DNA of 14,335 bases, from contig JBBUBI010000074.1 in NCBI GenBank assembly GCA_038058335.1, positions 1 through 14,335 of the forward strand, in the 5' to 3' direction. The notes under the pieces were generated by a model, which worked only from the letters and a program-made list of their open reading frames with translations, had not been told where the DNA came from and made no database searches. Below are positions 7,065 through 13,830 of the stretch, piece by piece (position 1 is the first letter of the stretch; each line of letters opens with the position of its first letter). The stretch comes from JBBTVO01 sp038058335. Its GTDB lineage: Bacteria > Patescibacteriota > Microgenomatia > Levybacterales > UBA12049. The position numbers and the translations under genes are program-made.

Positions 7065-8225
7065 ATGAAGTTTCTTCAAAAAAACGGGGTTAAAATTCTC
7101 TGCGTTATTCTGGTACTGCTGGTACTTCTTACGAAGACATCACCAGGCATAAGCTTAATTAAAACAAGTACGATAATCTATAACATTTTCTCAGATCCTC
7201 TTGGAAATAAAGCAAATTCAACTAAATCTTCCTCAATAGTTAAAGAGGTTTCATTCAAATCAAACGAGCGCACTATTTATGCAGATCTTTGGATTCCAAA
7301 GGAAAAAAACAAATATCCGGCAGCTATTTTAAGTCTTGGAATTGATATTGACAAAGGTGATCATAGAATAACCAGATTGGCAAAGATCCTTTCAGAGTCT
7401 GGATTTGTAGTCCTCGTCCCCAATATCCCCTCTATAACCTCGCGGCGTCTAAATATTGATGCAAAGGAAGACTTAGTTTCATCATTTGAGTATCTCAATT
7501 CTCAAGCCGGCATAAAAAAGGATAAGATTGGCTTTGTGAGCTTTTGCGCATCCGCAGGATTAGCGGTTTTAGCCTCAGAAGATGAAAAAATAAATAATAA
7601 AGTTGCCTATGTAGTCACTGTAAACCCGTATTTTAATCTAGAAACACTATATAAAAATATTGTTTTTCATCAAATGCAGGTTCAAAATAACACCATGCCA
7701 TGGGCTCCATATTTTAAAACCGTTGAAATTTATAATAGAGAAACTATCGCACTTCTTAATAATAGTGACCAAAAAATTCTTGAAAAATACTTGGTAAAAA
7801 TCAGTCATTCAGATTTAGAATCCGGAAATTATAAACCTCTTTCAGACATAGATAAAACTCTTCTTTCAAAAGACGGGCTATTCACTTATGCTTTGTTAGC
7901 AAATAAGGATAGGGGTAGGTTTTCTTCTCTTATAGAGAATAAAACTGAAGCGCAAGAGAACTTCCTCTTAGATCTTTCTCCCTCAACAAAGATAGAAAAT
8001 CTTAAAACAAAATTGTTTATTCTTTCTGATAAAAATAATATATTTATTCCCTACTCCCACGCTCAGGAATTGGCGAGCTCACTTCCTGAAAACCAAAGAG
8101 TTTTTACGGAAACGACTTTAATTCCGGCAGGAAATCTAAAAGCTAATCTTCCTGCGTGGGATAAAATAGTAGAGGGAGCAAAGCTTACAGTCTTTATTTA
8201 CCAAATATTTATTAAAGCTTTCTAA
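7065..8225 (+). CDS. Membrane-anchored alpha/beta-hydrolase-like protein (dienelactone hydrolase type) with incomplete active site
   Basis: The 386-aa protein has an N-terminal membrane helix (about 9-24), an exported-looking linker (25-58), and a domain with alpha/beta-hydrolase features. These are a strand TIYADLWIP (70-78), the GFVVLVPNIP strand (113-122), and the nucleophile elbow IGFVSFCASAG (155-165). Aligned to G-x-S/C-x-G, the nucleophile would be C161, as in dienelactone hydrolases, with serines S159 and S163 replacing the two glycines; S163 is the alternative. D322 in FILSDKNNIFIP is a plausible acid. The expected histidine near the C-terminus is not evident (the segment reads LIPAGNLKANLPAW), so it may be inactive or use a different residue. 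It is likely a surface-exposed enzyme or degenerate scaffold of unknown substrate. It is transcribed alone, divergent from mreC, and its stop overlaps that of the convergent subtilase by 4 nt. Confidence 0.75.
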   Translation: MKFLQKNGVKILCVILVLLVLLTKTSPGISLIKTSTIIYNIFSDPLGNKANSTKSSSIVKEVSFKSNERTIYADLWIPKEKNKYPAAILSLGIDIDKGDHRITRLAKILSESGFVVLVPNIPSITSRRLNIDAKEDLVSSFEYLNSQAGIKKDKIGFVSFCASAGLAVLASEDEKINNKVAYVVTVNPYFNLETLYKNIVFHQMQVQNNTMPWAPYFKTVEIYNRETIALLNNSDQKILEKYLVKISHSDLESGNYKPLSDIDKTLLSKDGLFTYALLANKDRGRFSSLIENKTEAQENFLLDLSPSTKIENLKTKLFILSDKNNIFIPYSHAQELASSLPENQRVFTETTLIPAGNLKANLPAWDKIVEGAKLTVFIYQIFIKAF

Positions 8226-9640
8226 TTACATTGCGATACATTCTGTGAAGCTTTAAACAAATTTAATCTTCCATAGCCAAAATATGGATCCCAACCGACA
8301 GCCCCCAAGTCATCTCCCAACATTAGTGCAATTCTAACTTGCGACAAAGAGGGTCTGGGATTGGTTGAGCATGAAAAAAGTACTGAAGCAGCCCCTGCTA
8401 CGAGCGGTGAGGCAAAAGAAGTGCCTAAAGTAAATATTGCCGGAGGAATATTAACTCCGCCTAAAGCATTTTCTGTGTAAATATCAACCCCCGGCGCTGA
8501 CATTAATGACCCCTGAACAAACTGAGTACAGCCTGTCCCATGCCTATCGCCTGAGTCAGTACCCACGACTGCAAGCACGCCTTGGTATGATGCAGGATAT
8601 CCTCCGAAGCAAAAAACCTGTCCTGCCGGACTATTGGCAGTCCCTGCGACCACAAGCACTCCCTTACCCAATGCATAATTTACAGCATCATGTAGTATCG
8701 GGTCATCACCCAGAAAATTCGAACTAATATTTATTACTTTCAAAAGCGATGTGTAGTCAACTGCCCATCTTATACCATCCGCCATATCAGCTGAAAAAAC
8801 ATTTGCACTCGAATCATTCGTTTTAACCGCGATTATTTGAGCATTCCAATCAACTGCAGCTATATCAACTCCATTATTAGTTACAGCCCCTAAGACACTT
8901 GCCACTGCAGTACCGTGTCCGTTATCATCCATCGGATCCATATCGTCATTTACAAAATCCTTTCCTTTAATAATCCTTCCCCCGTTTTGAACTACTCCAA
9001 ATTCAGGTAAATTATAATTAACACCCGAATCCAAAACAGCTACTTTTACGGTCGCGCTTCCCTTATGTGTATTCCAAACAGTTGGAGCAAGAATCCTATT
9101 TAGAGACCACTGACGGTTATAATAGGGATCATTTGGAGAAGGAACAGAACCGCCGCCTCCGCCGAAAGCTCCGGTAGCACTTCCTACATAATCATGTCCT
9201 GCATACTCAATATTTGGATCACTTTTCAATTTTTCCAAAATCTTCTCTCTCTTGTCTGAGCTTACCCGTAGTAATTTCGTGTTAGGAGCAAGCATTTCTC
9301 TTTCAAGCGAAACGCTATTGTCAGCCATTAATTTAGTTTTCTTTTGATTGTCTATATTGTCCTTAAACTTAACTATAATTCTGTTTTCTGCAAATCTCCC
9401 TGTTGGATCAATTTTTCTTGATTGTTTTATTGGAGCAATTTCTGGACTTGGTGTTATAGCCTCTGTTATATTTATAACATCATTTAGCTGTGACGACTCA
9501 GTGCTCTGAATTTCAGTTACAGCAGATGGGGTTGCCAGATTAAGATCGGCAGAACCGGTAGATACCAAAAGCAAATTTGAGGTTAAAAAAAGTGTAAGCA
9601 GACTTTTTCTTATTTTTAATAAGTATTTAATAATTTTCAT
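8222..9640 (-). CDS. Secreted S8 subtilisin-like serine protease with I9-type propeptide
   Basis: The product from the ATG at 9640 is 472 aa. It has a basic N-terminus and signal helix (about 12-29), a low-complexity linker, then a fervidolysin/I9-like propeptide (about 82-152, starting FAENRIIVKFKD). The catalytic domain follows (about 170-470) with D204 (AVLDSG), H242 (GHGTAVAS), oxyanion N336 and S408 (GTSFASP). All catalytic residues are present. Four cysteines (C344, C371, C424, C471) could form disulfides, fitting an extracellular enzyme. The ATG overlaps the stop of the upstream lipoprotein gene as ATGA; a TTG at 9652 would be longer but is less likely. It is paralogous to the 10992-13208 protease in signal region (DLNLAT/NLNIAT), propeptide and core, but has no C-terminal dockerin part. 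It is probably cotranslated with its lipoprotein partner. Confidence 0.93.
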   Translation of the reverse strand: MKIIKYLLKIRKSLLTLFLTSNLLLVSTGSADLNLATPSAVTEIQSTESSQLNDVINITEAITPSPEIAPIKQSRKIDPTGRFAENRIIVKFKDNIDNQKKTKLMADNSVSLEREMLAPNTKLLRVSSDKREKILEKLKSDPNIEYAGHDYVGSATGAFGGGGGSVPSPNDPYYNRQWSLNRILAPTVWNTHKGSATVKVAVLDSGVNYNLPEFGVVQNGGRIIKGKDFVNDDMDPMDDNGHGTAVASVLGAVTNNGVDIAAVDWNAQIIAVKTNDSSANVFSADMADGIRWAVDYTSLLKVINISSNFLGDDPILHDAVNYALGKGVLVVAGTANSPAGQVFCFGGYPASYQGVLAVVGTDSGDRHGTGCTQFVQGSLMSAPGVDIYTENALGGVNIPPAIFTLGTSFASPLVAGAASVLFSCSTNPRPSLSQVRIALMLGDDLGAVGWDPYFGYGRLNLFKASQNVSQCN

Positions 9641-10227
9641 TTTTCTGGACAAACGGTTATATTTTCAAAAGCATCTTTTGCTTCAAGAGTAAAACCTAAA
9701 TCTCCATATGTATCCATCGATCCGGAATTATTCCCAGTTATATTCCATTCAACGCCTTGAGGAACAGCCGGGGCGACTGCGTCACATAATTTCTGCGTCC
9801 ATAAACTTTTTATATCTTCTGCTTCCTGAGCGCTACCTGGCTTAAGAACCCTAATAGACATACTCGGTGCTTCACTACTTGGTGATCCTACTAAAGCCGA
9901 GATTCTGACCTGCTCATTCTCAACTAAGATAGCACGTGTTAAATTTTCCGTTTTTCTAAAAGACTCTAATGCGCTCTCCCATGATATTCTTTCTGTACCA
10001 GATAAAACCGGAAAATCTATAGGAGGTTTTGGCCTCTCAGTTTCTACTGGAGTAGGTGTTATTTCCAAACCTGGAGCTTGCAATATAGAAGGCGGAGGAG
10101 TTTCAAGATTGGTAACAATTGGAGTAGAAGTCGGTAAATCTTCCTGTTTATCTCCGCAAGCAGCAGCAATTACTACTGTTCCTAAAGCAAAAACACCTGT
10201 CGCAATAAGACTTTCAAACCTATTCAT
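9637..10227 (-). CDS. Lipoprotein coupled to subtilase 1, function unknown
   Basis: The 196-aa product has a signal sequence with lipobox VIAAAC and lipidated C24. A Pro/Thr-rich tether (about 31-72, with repeated TP and PP) follows, then a compact domain (about 76-196) with two cysteines (KLCDA and TVCPEK) that could pair outside the cell. I do not recognise the domain. The promoter ends 11 nt before the ATG, so the mRNA is nearly leaderless. The stop overlaps the start of the downstream subtilase by 4 nt, so both should be made together. The same arrangement (small lipoprotein, then subtilase, same promoter sequence) recurs at 13662-10992. A partner, anchor, chaperone or inhibitor for the protease is a reasonable inference from linkage only; unlike the 13662 lipoprotein, no propeptide-like pattern is clear here. 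Confidence 0.8.
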   Translation of the reverse strand: MNRFESLIATGVFALGTVVIAAACGDKQEDLPTSTPIVTNLETPPPSILQAPGLEITPTPVETERPKPPIDFPVLSGTERISWESALESFRKTENLTRAILVENEQVRISALVGSPSSEAPSMSIRVLKPGSAQEAEDIKSLWTQKLCDAVAPAVPQGVEWNITGNNSGSMDTYGDLGFTLEAKDAFENITVCPEK

Positions 10228-10238
10228 AGAACAAGCAT

Positions 10239-10267
10239 CTTATACACCCATTAGCCTAATTTGTCAA
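10239..10267 (-). promoter_or_regulatory. Promoter of lipoprotein-subtilase module 1
   Basis: On the minus strand: -35 TTGACA (10267-10262), a 17-nt spacer, and -10 TATAAG (10244-10239), 11 nt before the ATG. Bases 10240-10269 match 13675-13704, before the second lipoprotein-subtilase pair, at 27 of 30 positions, including the spacer. Confidence 0.85.
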
Positions 10268-10363
10268 TATGAAAAGCAATTGTCAAGACTATCTTAATCC
10301 ACCAATAACTTTAACTCTAGTTCGTATTTAATCATTGACAATCCGAATGCTGAGTGCATGAGT

Positions 10364-10440
10364 AATTAAACGAGTGATTCAGGGGGAACCCCCGCCTCTG
10401 GCGGGGAGGGGGTGTTATCACCCGAAGAATGAGTTTAATT
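10364..10440. repeat. 77-bp structured intergenic element with nested hairpins
   Basis: AATTAAAC (10364-10371) pairs with GTTTAATT (10433-10440), and ATTC (10377-10380) with GAAT (10427-10430). These enclose a GC-rich hairpin CCCCGCC/GGCGGGG (10390-10406, TCT loop) and a smaller GGGTG/CACCC hairpin (10410-10423). The GC content is far above the surroundings. This suggests a small mobile repeat or a folded RNA. It lies in the 285-bp gap upstream of lipoprotein-subtilase module 1; the rest of that gap (10270-10363) shows nothing else I can name. Confidence 0.55.
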
Positions 10441-10476
10441 TCGAAAGCACGAAGCGAGGCTTGTCAAGAGCTTTTG

Positions 10477-10500
10477 CTTCTTTTCTCGGAAGAAAAGAAG
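10477..10500. repeat. Perfect 10-bp-stem hairpin downstream of the 10513 gene
   Basis: CTTCTTTTCT (10477-10486), loop CGGA, and AGAAAAGAAG (10491-10500) form a perfect stem. It begins 12 nt after the stop of the minus-strand gene ending at 10513, so it could end that transcript, but no T-tract follows on the minus strand. It may belong to the same dispersed repeat as 10364-10440. Confidence 0.5.
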
Positions 10501-10512
10501 AGGATAAATGTA

Positions 10513-10935
10513 TTAATCTAGATTTTCAAGGAAGTCTTCTGAAGTTTTATAAACTTCGCTAAAAATCAGATAGAGACTTTCGGTTTCCTTCTGATCGCCT
10601 ATCAAGATCAGCTTTTTCCCAAGTCCGTAGCCAATTCCTGCTTCAATATGAGTTGATTTGCCTCCAGGGAGAAGAACAATTATAAACTTAGATGCCCGCA
10701 AACCATCGAGGTCTCTTTTGAAAATTCTTTTTACAAATGGGTCTGTATACCAGTTCTGTCTTGACTCAAACCTAGCCATTACTTCTTCGGGGTCTTCGCG
10801 TATAGTTCCTGGATTGTATTTTTCCTCAATAAAGCAATAAACGGCAAATCCTTTCTCTCTAAGCTTTTTGGCCAAACTTAAAACATGGTCTCTATTTCTC
10901 CATCTCGAAGAAATAAAATAATCATACTTTTTCAT
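10513..10935 (-). CDS. Nucleoside 2-deoxyribosyltransferase / TIR-fold-like protein
   Basis: The 140-aa cytoplasmic protein starts with DYFISSRWRNRDHVLSLAKK, where a beta strand and helix resemble the start of TIR and nucleoside deoxyribosyltransferase domains. Later it has the strand SKFIIVLLPGG, then STHIEAGIGYGLGKKLILIG. That last segment matches the deoxyribosyltransferase pattern in which a conserved glutamate (here E98 in HIEAG) is the nucleophile, followed by a G-x-x-x-G-K turn. Such enzymes cleave or transfer N-glycosidic bonds of nucleosides, so a nucleotide-salvage role is plausible. A NAD-cleaving TIR defence role is the alternative. It is transcribed alone from a promoter nearly identical to that of mreC, with the ATG 7 nt after the -10. 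It sits between the two lipoprotein-subtilase modules on the same strand. Confidence 0.6.
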   Translation of the reverse strand: MKKYDYFISSRWRNRDHVLSLAKKLREKGFAVYCFIEEKYNPGTIREDPEEVMARFESRQNWYTDPFVKRIFKRDLDGLRASKFIIVLLPGGKSTHIEAGIGYGLGKKLILIGDQKETESLYLIFSEVYKTSEDFLENLD

Positions 10936-10942
10936 TACAGAA

Positions 10943-10971
10943 ATTCTAATCTTTTTGAATCAATCTTACAA
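10943..10971 (-). promoter_or_regulatory. Promoter of the 10935 gene, near-copy of the mreC promoter
   Basis: On the minus strand: -35 TTGTAA (10971-10966), a 17-nt spacer, and -10 TAGAAT (10948-10943), 7 nt before the ATG. Bases 10937-10972 match 6975-7010 at 32 of 36 positions. Confidence 0.75.
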
Positions 10972-10991
10972 GTTTTATTAATGAGAGTTAA

Positions 10992-13208
10992 TTAAGGGGT
11001 GCAGGTTGGACCGTTAAACGCCCGTTGACCGTTAAACATAGGCGGGGCAAGAACGGTTAGTGCTGTTAAATCACTAATGTTGATATCTTTTGAGAAAACT
11101 CCCTTGCCCGGCACTAAATCCCATCGCCTATCATAACCAACATCTCCGGGAGAGGTATTGATACGTCTAACTGGGGCAAGGAAACTGGTCAAATCCATAA
11201 TATTAACTCTATTGGTACTATCCGGAATGCTGCCAGAAACTAAATCTGCAGGCCATGCATTTTCGCCACATCGTAAAACTGGATCCGTCCCTACCCAAAA
11301 CTCTGCATAGTCCGTAAAACCATCGCCATCTGTATCGCCAATACAAGGATTAGAACCTAAAACAATTTCTTCAGCGTTTTTCAATTTATCCTGATCAAAA
11401 TCAATAACATCATCAGCAAGATTTGGATTCAAGCACGAATATTGCGCCTCCTGTTGATCTGTTATCCCATCACTGTCACTATCAACCGCTGGGGCAATCA
11501 GGCTTTGGCTCTGGAGATTTCGAACACCGGCTGTATACTGCAGCACAAAAAGTGCATCAACCGCGTTAACATTCCCGTCCCCGTTTACATCTGCCTGAGG
11601 TAAATAAATTTCATTGGGAATATTTACCGGGCATGTGCCTGAAGTTCCTGTTGCCAACCCTGCCACATATCTCAAAATATATAATGCGTCTGTCGAGTTA
11701 GTTACTCCATTACAACTAACATCCCCTATATTAGGATTACAAGACTGAACTAATGCTTTCCAGAGATGCACTCTTCCGTATCCAGTATCAGTATCATAAC
11801 CGGGTGAGCCAATATTAACTGCGCCGTTTTTTAAATCATTAGCAACATTTCCAGAGCAACTCGCAAGTATTGACGCGACCCCAGAAACAAAAGGAGCCGC
11901 AAAAGAAGTACCGTAACCCTCAACAACAAAATTTTCCCCATTATTACCCACTAAAAGTGTCTTAATTGCCGCACCCGGGGCAGAAATATCAATCGGGGAA
12001 TAGTTAACACCATTTAAAGTAGTTTGCGCACAGCCTGAATGTAGCCGATAATCACCAGGGCCTGCACGCCAAAGCGCAGCAACAGAAATCACATTCTGAT
12101 AGGCAGCAGGGAATCCTATAAAACAGTCATTAAATCCAAGCGGGTCATCCTGACCATGCTTTGCCCCTGCAACAACAACAATATTGTGATTATTTGCATT
12201 GTTTATTGCGTTTGCCAATTCCGGTTCATCTATATCGTTTCTTGACGTAACACTGAGATTTATAACTCTAACATTATAACCTCCATAATTATTTACAACA
12301 TCATTGATAGCAGTAGCCAGTGTAAGTGTAGTACCAGAATCGTCTTCATCAACCACTTTAGCCACCAAAACCCTGGAAAACCAATTGACGGCAGCAATAT
12401 CTTGCCAGTTATTCGTATTGGCTAAAATTACTGAAGCGACTTGCGTGCCATGACCTGTGTGGTCACTAACGTTAATATTGTTATCAATATAATTCTTGCC
12501 GTTTATCAACCTTGTTTGATCAATATCTCTATGAAGGGCAATTCCTGAATCTAAGACTGCGACGGTAACAGTATTGCTTCCCCTGTTAAAATTCCAGCCT
12601 GCGGTTGTCCCAATTGCCTCAAGTCCCCATTGCCAGCCACTACAGTAATTCGGGTCGTTCGGATTGCAGTTTGGGCCGGGGCCATAACCTCCACTCAGCT
12701 TATCAAGTAAGGACTCCCTATGAACGTATTCAACCCGTAAATCGGCAGAAAGTGCATTCTCTGCCTCGTCCCTCCTGGCGGGATCTACATGTATAACCTT
12801 CACGCCCAAAAGATCTAGATCCTCCCTTACAAATTTAGCACCAAATTGACGTATAATCGCCCTTTTATCATTATCGCTGACCCCATCTTTAAATTTAATA
12901 ACTAATCTGTTCACAGCAAATTTTTCAGTTGGATCTTTTTCAATTACAAATTCTTCTTCGTGACTAACACTTTGGTCTTCAAGCTTATTCTTTGGACTCA
13001 GAAGAGCGATCGTCTCATTTGGAGTCACCATAATCTGCGCAGAAGAAGCTCCTTCAGCCTGAGAAGAAGCCGAATCGGTAGCTATATTTAAATTCGCCGG
13101 CACGATCGCTACAAATACCAAACTTGATAAAGTTGTCGTTATGGTAAGTATCTTCAGTCTATATCTTATGATTTTTGCCTTTTTTACCAGCCAATTAGAA
13201 AATCTCAT
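10992..13208 (-). CDS. Large secreted S8 subtilase with I9-type propeptide and C-terminal dockerin/calcium-binding repeats
   Basis: From the ATG at 13208 (1 nt after the upstream stop) the protein is 738 aa. It has a signal/anchor helix (about 18-38), a linker, an I9-like propeptide (about 97-168, starting FAVNRLVIKFKDG), and a subtilase domain (about 185-490) with D220 (AVLDSG), H253 (GHGTQVAS) and S435 (GTSFAAP). A dockerin-like pair follows (about 495-565, TDALYILRY and VDALFVLQY). Then come thrombospondin-3-type calcium loops (DSDSDG, DFDQDK and DTDGDG, about 576-640) and a second dockerin-like segment (about 665-720, with RVNIMDLTSFLAPV). The oxyanion asparagine expected after VVVAGA aligns with H351, so activity is uncertain. 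Upstream in-frame starts up to 13265 would overlap the lipoprotein gene and lack a signal sequence. It is paralogous to the 8222-9640 protease with an added surface-binding tail. Confidence 0.92.
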   Translation of the reverse strand: MRFSNWLVKKAKIIRYRLKILTITTTLSSLVFVAIVPANLNIATDSASSQAEGASSAQIMVTPNETIALLSPKNKLEDQSVSHEEEFVIEKDPTEKFAVNRLVIKFKDGVSDNDKRAIIRQFGAKFVREDLDLLGVKVIHVDPARRDEAENALSADLRVEYVHRESLLDKLSGGYGPGPNCNPNDPNYCSGWQWGLEAIGTTAGWNFNRGSNTVTVAVLDSGIALHRDIDQTRLINGKNYIDNNINVSDHTGHGTQVASVILANTNNWQDIAAVNWFSRVLVAKVVDEDDSGTTLTLATAINDVVNNYGGYNVRVINLSVTSRNDIDEPELANAINNANNHNIVVVAGAKHGQDDPLGFNDCFIGFPAAYQNVISVAALWRAGPGDYRLHSGCAQTTLNGVNYSPIDISAPGAAIKTLLVGNNGENFVVEGYGTSFAAPFVSGVASILASCSGNVANDLKNGAVNIGSPGYDTDTGYGRVHLWKALVQSCNPNIGDVSCNGVTNSTDALYILRYVAGLATGTSGTCPVNIPNEIYLPQADVNGDGNVNAVDALFVLQYTAGVRNLQSQSLIAPAVDSDSDGITDQQEAQYSCLNPNLADDVIDFDQDKLKNAEEIVLGSNPCIGDTDGDGFTDYAEFWVGTDPVLRCGENAWPADLVSGSIPDSTNRVNIMDLTSFLAPVRRINTSPGDVGYDRRWDLVPGKGVFSKDINISDLTALTVLAPPMFNGQRAFNGPTCTP

Positions 13209-13209
13209 T

Positions 13210-13662
13210 TTAGGGCTGCAACGTCGATACCAGATGAACATCTTCCAATACACCTCCATCGACAAAGGGTTTTAATTCATCAAAAAGAAGGTCTCTGTTT
13301 TCACGATCAACGACATATGGATGAGAAGTATCTTCTTCGTCCGCCCTAATATAGGCTGTATCTCTGCATGCATCATACTTTTCCAACACAGCCTGGACAT
13401 CTTCACGAACTTTATCTCCTTCATAAAGCAATACGAGTGTATTAGGAGCAAAGCCATCGGCGGAACCTTTCCCTGAAGAATGTACACCTTCAGGACAATT
13501 CTCGGGCATAACAAATTCTTCTTGATTTTTGCAAGCAGTAACAACTGCCAGCGGAAGCAAAATAAGGGCCGCGCCTCTTGTAATTATAGAAGTTCTGTAG
13601 AGAGTTGAAGGTCGATTTTCTGGTAAACCGTTGGCAGTTGCGGCATTTAGTCGTTCTCTCAT
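13210..13662 (-). CDS. Lipoprotein with a free-standing I9-propeptide-like domain, partner of subtilase 2
   Basis: The 150-aa product has an unusually long N-region (1-29), a hydrophobic core (30-42) and lipobox VVTAC with lipidated C44. The mature part (71-147) mirrors the propeptides of the two subtilases in the window. FAPNTLVLLYEGD lines up with FAVNRLVIKFKDG and FAENRIIVKFKD. A helix (VREDVQAVLEKY) follows, then NRDLLFDELKPFVDGGVLED against RRDEAENALSADLRVEYVH. Two more cysteines (C56, C99) could form a disulfide. I9 domains fold their protease and inhibit it, and stand-alone versions are known inhibitors. The stop is 1 nt from the downstream subtilase start, so the two should be coexpressed. 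The start fits the shared promoter, 11 nt before the ATG. A membrane-tethered inhibitor or chaperone is the likely role, by inference. Confidence 0.78.
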   Translation of the reverse strand: MRERLNAATANGLPENRPSTLYRTSIITRGAALILLPLAVVTACKNQEEFVMPENCPEGVHSSGKGSADGFAPNTLVLLYEGDKVREDVQAVLEKYDACRDTAYIRADEEDTSHPYVVDRENRDLLFDELKPFVDGGVLEDVHLVSTLQP

Positions 13663-13673
13663 TTATACCGCCT

Positions 13674-13702
13674 GTTATACACCCGCTAGCTTAATTTGTC
13701 AA
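13674..13702 (-). promoter_or_regulatory. Promoter of lipoprotein-subtilase module 2
   Basis: On the minus strand: -35 TTGACA (13702-13697), a 17-nt spacer, and -10 TATAAC (13679-13674), 11 nt before the ATG. Both spacings are identical to those of the module 1 promoter at 10239-10267. The 168-bp gap upstream (13663-13830) holds nothing else I can identify. Confidence 0.85.
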
Positions 13703-13830
13703 TACTTCGCATTATTTTCCGTAGAAATCCGGCAGTAGGCTACAATGATGGAAATGATACAAGCGACAAAAATTGTTTTAGTTTGGGAGCTCTTTGAACA
13801 AGGAGTACAATCCTCCACTACACGAATCGT

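Noticed and set aside
9641..9652. Longer start (TTG at 9652) for subtilase 1
   Set aside because: The ATG at 9640 overlaps the lipoprotein stop as ATGA and begins a better signal sequence.
10364..10440. Resemblance of the structured element to an integron attC site (AAC...GTT arms, imperfect hairpin)
   Set aside because: The arms ATTAAAC and GTTTAAT each break the RYYYAAC/GTTRRRY consensus at one position, the internal GC hairpins are atypical, and there is no integrase or cassette array.
10477..10500. Intrinsic terminator for the 10513-10935 gene
   Set aside because: The stem is strong, but on the minus strand it is followed by CAAAAGCTC, not a T-run, so it is listed only as a hairpin.
10374..10562. 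Plus-strand open frame of 62 codons
   Set aside because: It runs through the hairpin elements and into the 3' end of the minus-strand gene, and has no promoter or start context; it is a by-product of the repeat.
13209..13265. Upstream start at 13265 for subtilase 2
   Set aside because: It would overlap the lipoprotein gene by 56 nt and put polar residues before the signal helix; the ATG at 13208 is 1 nt after the upstream stop.
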